In this document: in pieces, positions 26,898 through 38,639 of the stretch | Position numbering within the stretch: position 1 is the stretch's first letter | Layout: each line of letters begins with the position of its first letter | Assembly: GCA_001051155.2 (NCBI GenBank) | Contig: JYIP02000001.1 | Location: 3,162,001 to 3,226,000 of the forward strand | Direction of reading: 5' to 3' | DNA from: Chrysoporthe austroafricana | Lineage: Eukaryota; Ascomycota; Sordariomycetes; Diaporthales; Cryphonectriaceae | Length of the DNA stretch: 64,000 nucleotides | Notes under the pieces: generated by a model | What the model was told of the DNA's origin: nothing | The model's database searches: none | What the model saw: only the letters and a program-made list of their open reading frames with translations | Program-made: the position numbers and the translations under genes

Positions 26898-29800
26898 TTA
26901 GGAATTTTCGCTTGCTGGATAGCCTTTCCATTTAACAAGGTATTTAAGGTCGTAATTTGGCCCGCAATATTTGAGAATTCGTTCGATTTCGTATTCTGGT
27001 TTATTGCTTTCGACCTGGATAATCTTATCCGTATTGGCTAATTTGAATGCTAATTCGAGAAGCGAGATATGGAATACTGGGTAGATTCTTATTCTATAAG
27101 GTAATATGAGTTCGAAATTGATATTTGAGATTTTCCTTAGAATTTTGAATAGTCCCAATTTCTTATAATCCAGCGAGTGGGAGGGTCTTATTATCTTAAT
27201 ATATTCTTTTTGTCGAACAAGATAGGCTTTATCCTTTTCCTATAGGATTAGTCTTTCAATCCTTTTGGAATTAATATATTTTATTATTCTTTCCTGTACG
27301 AATTCTAATTCTTTCTGGAATTCTTCCTAAACTTTCTTAATTCTTCTGATTCGCTTTTTTGCAGCTTCTGCATTTGCTCCTAGTATTTTATCGTAATAGG
27401 CTATCGGATTATAACCGTAAAGTGCGTAAAATAGTAATTTTTTCGTTATATTTGTATTTGCGCTATTATATACGAATTGTGCTAGAAATAGGAAGTTAAC
27501 CCAGTTATCTTATTTATAATTTATATAGTATTGCAAATATTGTTTAACAATCTAGTTAATCCTTTCTGTTTATCTATCCGTTTGTAAATGGAATGCTATA
27601 AATATTCTCTGCTATATTCCGAATAGTTTTGTAAATAAAGTCCAGAAATTCGATACGAACTTCCTATCTTTATCGGAAATGATTTCTCTGGGCATGCTAT
27701 AATTGGCTATAACCGTTTTCAGAAATGTATATGCGAAGTCTTTTGCCGTATTGCTTTCTTTATAAGGGAGGAAGTAAGCGTACTTGCTTAATCTGCAAAC
27801 TATTATTAAAATGCTATCGTATTGTACTTTAGTTAAGGGTTTTCGTAAGAGAAATAGCTTGGTAATGAAATTCCAGCTAATAAATTGCCAAACCGTTATC
27901 GGGATAGGGAATGGTTGGAATAATCTATAAGGCTTGTAATATTCGATCTTGTTTTTCCTGCAGCTATTGCATTCTCGTAAAATATTTTCGATTCTTTATT
28001 TAAGTCTTAATAAGTTCTAGTATTTCTTGATCTTTTCGTAAATAGCTCTAATTCCTTAATAGCCGTATGCGAATGCGCTATGCATAGTTCTAATATATTC
28101 GTCTTATTCTTTAGTAATTATATCTTCTGGTTTCTTTTATCTATTATCGATCCTGATAATCGTATCGAATTCTTTTATTTCGTTTATAAGGCTGCCGTTT
28201 TTATCTTGCTTGAAAATATTCTATAGTTCCTTGAGTTTTGTATCCTAATAATCTGCTCGTTTGCTAAATGCATCTGCCCTGCTATTTTCTAATCCTTTGC
28301 AATATACGATTTTTAAGTCGAATTATAAGAGGAACTCTGCCTATCTGACTTGCCGTTTATTCAGAACTTTCGTTATTATAAACGTTATTAAGTTTTTATA
28401 ATCTGAATGCATTATTATTTGATATTTTGTTCCGATTAAGTAATACTGCTATTCTTCGAATGCTTTTACAATTGCTATAAGCTCTTTATCTGGAATGCCG
28501 TAATTAAGCTCTGGGCCGTTTAACTTTTTTGAGAAATTATTTACGATTTTGAAACGTCCCTGGTTATCTCGCTGGCCTAGTTATCCGCCAAATGCGTAAT
28601 TTGATATATCGGTTTCAATTTCAAATAGTTTGCTTGAGTCCGTTTCGCAAAGTATAAGTTCTGATATAATTCGTTCTTTAATTTCGTCGAATGCTTCTTA
28701 TACTTCTTGGGTCCATTCGAACTTGCAATCTTTCTTTATGAGGTCTGTAAATAGGCGTACGATCTTGCTATAATTTCGAATGAATTGTCGGTAAAAGTTA
28801 GCATAGCCGAAAAATGCCTTAACTTCCTTAATTTTTCCCAGTATAAGCCATTCTTTTATTGCTTGGACTTTGTCTTTTTGCATGCTAATTTGTCCCGGCT
28901 TTATAATATAACTTAAGTAATCGACTTTTTGCTAATAGAATTGGCATTTGCTTAATTCTATAAAGAACTTATTATCTTGTAATATTTGGAATACTTGCTA
29001 TATATATAGTCTATACGATATAAGATCCTTTGAATAGATAAAAATATTATTAAAGTAAACGATAATAATAATATCCAGGTATTCGCGAAAGATATCATTG
29101 ATTATTTCTTGGAAGGACGCAAGTATATTAGTCAATCTGAAAAGTAAGATTACGTATTCAAAATATCCGTAACGAGTCCTGAAAGCTATTTTCCAAATAT
29201 TATCTTCCTTAATCCGGATATAATAATATCCTTCCTTAAGATCCAGAATAATAAACCATTTTGTTCTTATTAATCGGTCTCGCATTTCTTTTATTAGCAG
29301 TAAGGGGTACCGATTCTTGATTATAATATCGTTAAGCTGCCAGTAGTTTATGCAAAGTCGCAGCTTGCCGTTTTTCTTTAGAATAAACAGGATTGGGTAT
29401 CTTGCTAGTAATCGTAATTTCCGTATATAATCTCTTTTGAGGTTTTCCTTAATATATTCTTTGAATGCTTTAAGTTTTGCTTAGTCGAGCTTGTAAATAG
29501 GGTAATTTTGCGGCTTTGCCTTTTCTTTTAATAAGATCTCGTAATCGAAAGGGCCGTACTCTAGTAAGCCGTTATCGAATTTCCTTTGCCATAATTTCTT
29601 GAACTTATAGTATTCTTGCAGTACGTTTTTTGAAATCTGGTAACGGTCTTTCCTTATTTTCTGCGATTTGTAAGAATATAAAGTACCGTTATGCATATCT
29701 TGTTTCGCTAGCTTCTTATTTCTGAAGTTTTCTTGCTTCTGGCAGTCTCGGGTATTTGCTAAGTGCTAAGCCGAACTGTTTTCTGGCATACTCGTATTGT

Positions 29801-30640
29801 AAAAGCTGTATTTCCTTATAGTTCTATAATCTATATTTCTTTATATTATTTCGTGCCTGACCAGTTTTTTATTAGTCGATAATTATTTGTAATTCTGGTT
29901 CGTTCTTAATTTTCGTCTAAAGGTTTAAAGTATCCGTAACCCTTCCTTATATTATAGCTTCTTTTCTTGCTTTAAGGGTATTTATAAGCCTGTTTGAGCG
30001 CATTTCCATACTATCCTTAATAACTAAATCTTTTCTTTTACTAGTAATTGCGACCTTTTCAGTAAGTACGGCTTATTCCTATAAAATCTGGCTAATAATC
30101 CAATCGATTCGAGAATTATGCTTTTTAAGCCAAAGTATTCCTAAGATCAATTCATGCTATGCCGTATTTGTAATATCAAAAGTAATATTCGTTATAAGGC
30201 TTTGGATTAAGACAAGTAAGTAATTAGTTTCTATATCGATTACACTTAGGTTATATGTAACCGGTTTCCTTTCTATAGTATTGAGCTTGTAAGAATCCTT
30301 TTTCTGCGTCCAGGGAATTCGTTCTTTATTAACGATTTCTGGCAAGATAAAATTCCCTTGTATGCTACTATTCAATAATGCGCTATAACGTTATCCTTTG
30401 ATATATGCGTCCAGAATAATATATTCCTCGTATTCTTTAGTAATGGCATATAGGGATTTCGTAATCCTGATTGGCTGTTATCCTATTACAGACAATCCTT
30501 CCTTTTTGGGGTTTCCTGGGCGCTTCTCGCCGCTTGCTATGCCAGCCTTTTTGCTTGGGCATAGCTTCGCTATTAATTCTTCTCGATTTTCTGTAGCCTA
30601 TGCCATTCTTTAGCCTTATCTTATGCATATATGGAATATG
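26898..30640 (-). pseudogene. pol of element E (PR-RT-RNH-INT-chromodomain)
   Basis: Minus-strand pol. Protease: LNSSIQGNFILPEI near 30340-30380, with NSS in place of DSG. RT: open at 29481-29696 and 28998-29285, with EYVILLFRLTN and the palm motif YFNNIFIYS in place of Y-x-D-D. RNase H and its connection: 28350-28900 (AFFGYANFYRQFI). Integrase: 28240-27230 (DRKFVSNFW core). Chromodomain: EYEIERILKY and LKYLVKWKGYP at 26910-27010. Stops and lost Asp residues make it inactive. Confidence 0.85.
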
Positions 30641-31449
30641 CTATTACGTAGCATTATCCCTATATGGTTTTCTTATTTATGCATATTCGCGGACAATTGT
30701 CGGGTAGTCCTATATATGCGTTATTATTTTCGATATGCAGGACTTTTTTGTATTTTCCTCTTTCTTCCGTAACGGGATAGATTAATTAGTCCTATTCCCT
30801 GAATAGGAACTAATCGTATTTAACTTTCTCGCTAAAGTATATCTGGCAATTATAATAAATATAGCTAATCCAGGCAAGTTCGTAATAGCAAAGGTATAAG
30901 TAACTAATCCTTCCGTCCTTTTGGGATAAGCATCTGCTATTCTGAAATGGTATGCCTTGGAAGAGTTCTTTTATTATAAGCCTATAGATAATATATTCAA
31001 TTTCCGTATATTTGGATATCTATTTGCTGCAATCCTGGCAATCCTTTTGCTAATAATAGGCTATTTCTTCCGATAGTTCTTTATCGAAAGTTGGAATTAG
31101 TAGGTTATTTGGCTATCTGTTAGAGTATATTAACTTTTCGATAGTATTGCTGGGTATCGGTAATTCTGGTTGTATAGTATCGATTTCTTCTTCTATTATG
31201 CTATTCTATTATCGTTCCAGATAGTAATTCAAGGAATATTTCCTTAAATCTTCTTCGCTTTGTAAAAGTCTTTCGCTAAAGCAATCGAAATCGCTATCCT
31301 GGATAACAGTATCGTAAAAGGGGCCTTTCTTGCTTATAGCGAGTTATTATTATTCTTGAGGCTTGCATGGGAATTATCCTGAACTTTCCTTTTCCGAAAA
31401 GTATAATACGCAATAATTTTAGTAGCAAGCTGTCCAGCTAAAGCTGCTA
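30641..31449 (-). pseudogene. gag-pol spacer region of element E
   Basis: Minus-strand sequence between the zinc knuckle and the protease. It aligns with the same stretch of F (34900-35850) and G (42360-43290), but no domain is recognised. Frequent stops. Confidence 0.5.
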
Positions 31450-32500
31450 TAGTTAGGATCCGCTACTTATTCCGGTTGGATATTTTTATTCAGTTAATTG
31501 GGTTCTTATCGTTATGCAATGTTAAGCTGCTTTTCCGGGACTGGTTTCCATTCCTATTTCTTTCGTTCCTGATAACAATTGCGGGCGATATATCCTTTCT
31601 TGCTGCAATTATAATAAGTAACCCTTTTGCGTTATTTTCGTACGAAAGTATCTAGTTCTATAGGCTTAGCATGCGTAATGCCCGAATAGGCCGTATTGTT
31701 TTTGTTTTTGTACTAGAATTTGCGCTTTCCAGTATTTGGCTAATACTATAAAGTAATACTGTAATTCTTTTGCCATTATTGCCATTATTCGTATAGTCGG
31801 TTATTAATACGGACTGCTTTATTAATAAACTTACTGAATTCCTCGAGTCGGTTTTCCTTATAAAGTTCGTCTTTAATTTCCTTTTTGAGTCTTATATAGT
31901 AGGCATCTATAAAGGGTTTATTTTTATAATCGAAATAGGCTACGATTTGCCGGAATCTGGCTGTATAATCTGCGGCTGAACTGGTTTATCGAAATGCCTC
32001 TAATTGCTATACCGCAATATATCGTTCGTCCGGGTTTCTAAAGGTTTTAGTAAAGGCTAATTCGAAATTGGCATAGCGCTAGAAGATACGTCTGGTATCC
32101 TCTAAGCGAAATTCTTTACTGTTATTCAAGTAGTTACGGAAAGTCGGTTCCCATTACTGGAAAGCCGTTCTTTCGAGGCGATTTCTTGCAAAGTCGATCT
32201 TGTTATAAGTAGTTCTGAACTGGGTTCTATAATGCTTGAAATAAGCCTTGAGTTATATCAGGAAGGCCTGAAAATCCCCCTGAATGCCTTTGTAAAGGCC
32301 GGGTTTATTAAGCTTGAAAGCTTTGGCTTGCTGAAAGGTATTAAAGCGGATAACCTTATTCTTGACTTCCTCGAGTTGTTAGTATAAAGCCATATTCTGC
32401 TGCTGGAATTGCTTGTTAGTAAGGACGACCGGAATTTCTTCTTGAAAAGCCGGGTTGTTAGAAGAAAACGGAATCTGGGGCGCTATCGTATTTCGGGTAT
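31450..32500 (-). pseudogene. gag of element E
   Basis: Minus-strand gag remnant. The zinc knuckle near 31565-31620 reads TYYNCSKKGYIARNCY: the first Cys and the His of the CCHC knuckle are Tyr, the second and last Cys remain. The region is broken by in-frame stops. The plus-strand open frame 32409-32606 is a shadow. Confidence 0.75.
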
Positions 32501-32548
32501 TGCCCAAAAGGTATATACTAAACCGTTCTTGAATAAGAGTCGTCAAAA

Positions 32549-32962
32549 TATTATGAATGCTGCAGCAATCCTAAGATACGCTATAGAGTCAAAAGGTTTA
32601 TGCTAATAAGAGCAGTATTAAGTATAAGCCTTAAATACCGAAATATTTCAATAGGGTTCGAATATAATATTCATAAGCCAATATGGCTATCAATAGTAAA
32701 GTCCAATTGATATTTAGATTGACAACTGAAGAACTATTTATTTATCCGACTGGTAATCCTTCCAGCCTTATATATCTAATCCTTCAGTTCTTGGCTTATA
32801 GTTGCTTACCGGGGCTCGCTGCTGCTTACTGAGTTTCGGTAAGCTGGGCTGAGCCCTAATAACCCTAACCCTAGGTTACGTAATCTCTGCAGGGTATGCA
32901 TCCCTATTGTCTGGCTTAAGTCCTGTTCGGGGTTTCTTCTTTCTGTATGTTGGTTTATAATA
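32549..32962 (-). repeat. 5' LTR of element E
   Basis: 414 bp, plus-strand ends TATTATGAATGC (mutated TGTTATGAACGC) and GGTTTATAATA. Same length as the LTR at 25648. Contains CCCTAACCCTAGG near 32866. Followed by TATAT. Confidence 0.9.
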
Positions 32963-33349
32963 TATATCCATTTCTATTTCCGCAATTATATTAACTTATC
33001 TTCCAAACTTTCAATCTTGTTTTTTAGCTTTTGAAACTAATTAGATATAAAAGAAAGCTTCGTAGCATTAATAAGCTTTAGGATATCGCAGCTTGCTTAA
33101 TTATATTAAATATACTTGAAATAATAAAACGAATCTTATTTGGATATTATGTAAATCTTTAATCCTAAGCAATTATAATAAGAATAAGGATATATAATAA
33201 TAGCGTAATAAATAATCTAAAAGATTAAAGAATTACGTTATTTGCGCTTATTAAAATAGAAATTAGAAAATTTGAGTTTCGAAATTCTATTACTTATCCT
33301 AATTAAGAAAACGCAATAAACTATTTGAATAAGCTAGGATTACGTATAA
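32963..33349 (-). pseudogene. Antisense ORF of element C, N-terminal piece
   Basis: Minus-strand continuation of the antisense reading at 25380-25647, between elements E and F. It ends in a coiled-coil-like KLKNKIESLEDKLI segment. An upstream stretch with a few Cys and Tyr residues could be a ruined cysteine cluster, but stops and transitions prevent a firm assignment. The stretch begins with the TATAT duplication of E (32963-32967) and ends with the TATAA duplication of F (33345-33349). Confidence 0.4.
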
Positions 33350-33764
33350 TGTTATAAACTAATATGCAGAAAAAGGAAACCCCAAACAGAACCCAGGCCA
33401 AATAATAAGTATGCATACCCCGCAAAGATTACGTAACCTAGGGTTAGGGTTATTAAGGCTCAGCCCAGCTTATCGGGACTCAATAAGCAGCAGCAAGCTC
33501 CAATAAGCAATTATAAGCCAAGGACTAAAAGACTAGATATATAAGGCTAAGTAGATTACTAGCCGGATAAATAAATAGTTCTTCAGTTATCAATCTAAAT
33601 ATTAATTGGACCCTACTATTGATAGCCATATCGGCTTATAAACTTTGCGAAATACTACCCGTAAACTGTCCTGGGACTCAAGACCGTATTTAGTACCGCT
33701 CTTATTAGCATAAACCCTTTGATTTTACAGTATATTCTTAGAATTTGCTATAGCATTTATAATA
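33350..33764 (+). repeat. 5' LTR of element F
   Basis: 415 bp, TGTTATAAACTAATATGCAG to TAGCATTTATAATA. Contains TAGGGTTAGGGTTA near 33440 and TATA-like GATATATAAGG near 33535. Differs from the 3' LTR essentially by transitions. Confidence 0.9.
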
Positions 33765-33789
33765 TTTTGACAATTCTTATTCAAGATCG

Positions 33790-34890
33790 GTTCAGTATAT
33801 ACCTTTTAAGCAATACCCAGAATATAATAGCGCCCCAAACCCTATCTTTATCCAGTAACCAGGTTTTTCAGGAAGAAGTACCAGTCGTCCTTACTAACGA
33901 GCAATTCCAATAACAGAATATAGCCCTATACTAGCAACTTAAGGAAATCAAGAACAAGGTTATCCGCCTTAACGCCTTCTAGCAAGCCAAAGCTTTCAAG
34001 CTCGACAAGCCCGGCCCTTATAAAAGCACTCGAGAAGACTTTCAGGCCTTCTTAATATAATTCAAGGCTTACTTCAAGCATTACAGAACCCAGTTCAGAA
34101 CTATCTATAATAAAATCGATTTCGCAAGAAGTCGTTTCGAGAAAACGGCCTTCCAGTAATAAGAGCCAACCTTCCGCGATTATTTGGATAACAGTAAGGA
34201 ATTCCGTTCAGAAGATACCAAACGCATCTTCCAGCACTATGCCAATTTCGAATCGGCCCTTATTAAGACTTTTGGAAATCCGGATAAGCGATATACTGCA
34301 ATACGGCAACTAGAGGCATTTCGATAGACCGGTTCAGCCGCGGATTATACGGCCAAATTCTGGCAAATCGTAGCCTACCTTGATTACGAAAACGAACCCT
34401 TTATAGATGCCTATTACGTAAGACTCAAAGAAGAAATTAAGGACGAATTCTATAAAGAAAACCGACCCGAAAAACTTAGCGAGTTTATTAATAAAGTAAT
34501 CCGAATTGATAACCGACTATACAAACGATAGCAATAATGGCAAAAGAATTACAATACTACCCCGCAATATCAGCCAAATACTAGGAAACGCAAGTTTCAG
34601 TATAGGAACAAAAATAGTACGGCCTATTTAAGCATTATGCATACTAGACTTATAGAACTAAATACTTTCGTACGAAAATAATATAAGGGGATTACTTATT
34701 ATAATTGCGGCAAGAAAGGCTATATTGCCCGCAATTATCGATAGGAACGAAAGAAGCGAAAATGGAAGCCAGTCTTAGAAAAATAGCTTAATATCGCTTA
34801 GCGATAGGAACCCAATCAGCTGGACAAAAATATCTAACTGGAACAAGCAGCGGACCCTAATTACGGCAGCCTTAGCTGGATAGCCTGCTA
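33790..34890 (+). pseudogene. gag of element F
   Basis: A plus-strand reading with recognisable stretches such as NAFQQAKAF, REDFQAFLI and KTFGNPDKRYTAIRQLEAF, and a zinc knuckle near 34695-34740 (TYYNCGKKGYIARNYR) whose first Cys, His and last Cys are Tyr. Several TAG/TAA stops at Gln positions. Confidence 0.75.
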
Positions 34891-35849
34891 CCAAAATCAT
34901 TGCATACTATACCTCTCGGAAAAGGAAAGTTCAGGATAATTCTTACGCAAGCCCTAGGGATAATAATAGCTTGCTATAAGCAGAAAAGGCTTACTTTACG
35001 ATACGATTATCCAGGATAGTAATTCCGATTATTTTAGCGAAAGACCCTTACAGAATGAAGAAGACTTAGGAAAATACCTTTTGAATTACTATTTAGAACG
35101 ATAATAGAACAATATAGTAGAAAAAGAAATCGGCATTATATAAACCGAATTACTGATATCCAGTAATATTATCGAAAAATTGATATATCCCGATAAATAG
35201 CCAGATAATCTACTAATTCTAATTCTCGATAAAGAACTATCGAAAGAAATAGCCTACTATTAGCAAAAAGATTGCCAAGATTGCAGCAAATAGATATCCA
35301 AGCATACAGAAATGGAATATATCATTTATAGGCTTACGATAAAAGAACTCTTCCAAAATATATTATTCTAGAATAGCGAATGCTTACTCTAAGAAGACAG
35401 AAAGATTAGTTACTTATACCTTTGCTATTACGAACTTGCCTGGATTAGCTGTATTTACTATAACTGCTAGATATATTTCAGCAAGAAAGTTAAATACGAT
35501 TAATTCCTACTTAAGGAATAGGATTAATTGATCCATCCCGTTATAGAAAAAAGAAGAAAATACAGAAAAGTCCTATATATCGAAAATAATAACGCATATA
35601 TAAAGCTACCCGATAACTGCTTACGAATATATATCAATAGGAAAACTATATAGGGATAATGCTACGTAATAGCATATTCCATATATATATAAGATAAAGC
35701 CAGAGAATAGCATAGGCTGCAGAAAATCGAGAAGAATCGGTAGCGAAGCTATACTTAAGCAAAAAAGCTAGCATAATAAGCAGCGAGAAACGCCCAGGAA
35801 ACCCCAAAAAGGAAGGATTGCCTATAATAGGATAGCAGCCGATCAGGAC

Positions 35850-37370
35850 TACAAAGTCCCTATATGCTACTATTAAAAGAAACGAAGAGCATATTATTCT
35901 GGACGCATATATTAAAGGATAGCAATACGGCGCACTAATAAATAATAGCGCGCAAGGAAATTTTATCTTGCCAGAAATCGTAAACAGAAAACGAATCCCT
36001 TAAATACAGAAAAAGGATTTCTATAAGCTTAATACTATAGAAAGAAAACCGGTCGCGTATAACTTAAATATAATCGATATAGAAACTGATTACCTATTTA
36101 TCTCGATCTAAGGCCTTACGACGAATATTACCTTTAATATTATAGATATAGTATAGCATAAATTGATTTTAAGAATACCTTGGCTTAAGAAGCATAACTT
36201 TCGAATCGATTGAACTATTAACTAGATTTTATAAAAATAAGCTATACTTACTGAAAAGGTTGCAATTATCAGTAGAGGAAGAAACTTAGTTACTGAGAAT
36301 AGCATAAGAGAAATGCGTTTAAACAAGCTTACGAATACCCTTAAAGCAAGAAAGCAAGCTACGATATAGGAAAGGGTTACAGATACCTTAAATTTCCAGA
36401 TAAAAATTAAAGACGAACTAGAATTACAAATAACTATCGATTAATAAAGGATTGGCTAAGTACAAAGCAATATAAAGAAATATAAATTATAGAACTATAA
36501 GGAAATACAGCTTCTATAATACGAATATGCCAGAAAACAATTCGGCTTAGTACCTAGTAGATACCCGAAACTGCTAGAAATAAGAAAGCTTCAAAAACAG
36601 GAAGCTAGCGAAACAAGATATGCATAACAGTACTTTATATTCCTATAAATTGCAGAAGACAAGGAAAAACCATTACCAGACCTCAAAAACGTATTGCAAG
36701 AATACTATAAATTCAAGAAACTATAGCAAAGAAAATTCGATAACGGCCTACCGGATTACGGCCTTTTCGATTACGAAATACTATTAAAAGAAGGGGCAAA
36801 GCCCTAGAACTATTCTATCTATAAGCTCGACTAAGCAAAACTTAAAGCATTCAAAGAATATATTAACGAAAACCTTAAAAGAGGCTATATACGGAAATTA
36901 CGATTACTAGCAGGATACTCAATTCTATTCGTTCTCAAGAAAAACGGCAAGTTACGACTTTGCGTAAACTACTGGCAGCTTAACGATATTATAATCAAGA
37001 ATCGGTATCCTTTACCGCTAATAAGAGAAATGCGAAACCGATTAACAGGAACAAAATGGTTTATTACTCTGGATTTTAAAAAAGGATATTATTATATTCG
37101 GATCAAAGAAGATAATATCTGGAAAATAGCTTTCAGAATTCGCTACGGACATTTCGAATACGTAATCTTATTTTTCGGATTAACCAATGCATTCGCGTCT
37201 TTCCAAGAAATAATTAACGATATCTTGCAAGAATATTTGGATATTATCGTTATTATCTATTTCGACAATATCCTTATCTACTCAAAAGACCTTATAATGC
37301 ATAAATAATACGTATAGCAAGTATTTCAAATACTATAAAATAACAAATTCCTCGTAAAATTAACCAAATG
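35850..37370 (+). pseudogene. pol part 1 (PR, RT) of element F
   Basis: Protease: ALINNSAQGNFILPEI near 35935-35980, with NNSA for DSGA. RT: PLPLIREMRNRLTGTKWF and palm motif YFDNILIYS, open at 37030-37308, where one of the two catalytic Asp is Asn. The frame is cut at 37370 by element G, with AAATG duplicated on either side, and resumes at 44691. Confidence 0.85.
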
Positions 37371-37781
37371 TGTTATGAACGCTGCAATAAATCCTAAGAT
37401 ACACTATAGCGTCAAAGGGTTTATGCTAATAAGAGCAGTGCCAAATATAGCCTTGGGCTTCAAGACGGGTTCTACGAGAAAGCGATATTTATAAGCCGAT
37501 ATGGCTATCAATAGTAGGATCCAATTGATACTTAGATTAATAACTGAAAATCCTATCTATTTGCCCATCCGGTAGTTCCTTCAGCCTTATATATCCGTAT
37601 CTTTAGCCCTTGGCTTATGTCTGCTCGATGGGATTTACGGTTGCTTACTGAATCCCGGTAAGCTAGGCTGAGCTATAATAACCCTAACCCTAGCTTACGT
37701 AATTCTTGCGGGGTACGTATCCTTATTGCCTAGCTTAATCCCAGGTTAGGGTTTCTTCCTTTTGCATGTTGGTTCATAATA
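37371..37781 (-). repeat. 3' LTR of element G
   Basis: 411 bp, plus-strand ends TGTTATGAACGCTGCAAT and GGTTCATAATA. Carries ACCCTAACCCTAG near 37680. Confidence 0.95.
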
Positions 37782-37869
37782 TCATCCCTTTTCTATCGGT
37801 TATTGTCTTTAATAATACTTTGTGAGTATCCTTATTCGGTAAGTTTCTTATCGTGCCTTCCTAATTAAG

Positions 37870-38520
37870 ATATCTTACAGAGTCAGCAAGTCTCGTAATC
37901 CTTTATCCATTCTTTCTTCCAAGAGCCTTGCCCGCCTTGAGCGATTTTCGTTTATCGAGTCTCGGGGGTACGAAATTATGCCTTGTTCGTTTTGTCTCGA
38001 AAAGGGTTTGTCGTATCGTATGGTGGATAGGGTTAAGAGTTGTTCTAATTGCACGAAGCGGGGGCGTTCTTGCGATGCTAGTCGGGTTCCGTTATCGTCT
38101 TGTGGGCTCTCTTTCCGATCCGCTCTTCTTATTCTTTTTCCTGATCCCGTTATAGTATTACGAATTACCGATAAATTATCCCGGATCGATAGCCGTAAAG
38201 TTAAGAAAGAGGGGCGGCTTTTCGAGTTTTAATCTCGCATAACTAAATCCTTGGCTTGTCTTGTACGGCTAAAGAAACAACGCTGCTTTCTTCAGGAGAA
38301 GGGGATAAAGTTGGTAAATCAAGGTTTGGAAGAGGAAGAGCGTGGTCGTATGGCCGTCGAGGTGCAAGCGGTAGTATCTGAAGAGTCCGCAGCTGCTATT
38401 ACGGATTCTTCTTTTGGTGGTTTTGACTGGAATTCCGTAAGTATCGGTAATTCTGTAATGGATTAGTCTGGTTTTTTGGGTAAGGCTAGTTCCTATTCTG
38501 GATCCGGGCAGTCCTTTTAG
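37870..38520 (+). pseudogene. Antisense Zn2Cys6-type ORF of element G
   Basis: Plus strand, opposite to G's gag-pol. The cluster at 37984-38073 has Cys at positions 1, 2, 4, 5 and 6 of C-x2-C-x6-C-x8-C-x2-C-x6-C; position 3 is Tyr (TAT at 38014-38016). Upstream is a conserved LARLERFSFIESRGYEIMP segment. Downstream comes a stop (TAA near 38229) and then an open charged stretch (38251-38466: KKQRCFLQEKGIKLVNQGL, followed by an acidic EEEERG). The start codon aligned to E's ATG is ATA (37870-37872). The family match to Zn2Cys6 is by spacing; a captured transcription-factor domain is the inference. Confidence 0.7.
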
Positions 38521-38639
38521 GTAATTCGGGTAGGTAAAGCCTTTACGGGTTTATTCCTTTCCGTTATTGTTTGTCTAAATAATCTGCTAATATTCGGGAT
38601 ATATTCCGTAAGTTAGCTTTAGGTTCTTACGAGTTTTCG

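Larger units (their letters stand above)
25648..32962 (-). mobile_element. Ty3/Gypsy element E (family 2a), inserted in C
   Basis: A minus-strand element of 7315 bp with 414 bp LTRs, flanked by a perfect 5 bp duplication TATAT (25643-25647 and 32963-32967). It lies in C's antisense ORF. It has gag, protease, RT, RNase H, integrase and chromodomain on the minus strand and the antisense Zn2Cys6 ORF on the plus strand. Mutation is moderate: long open stretches remain between stops. Confidence 0.9.
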
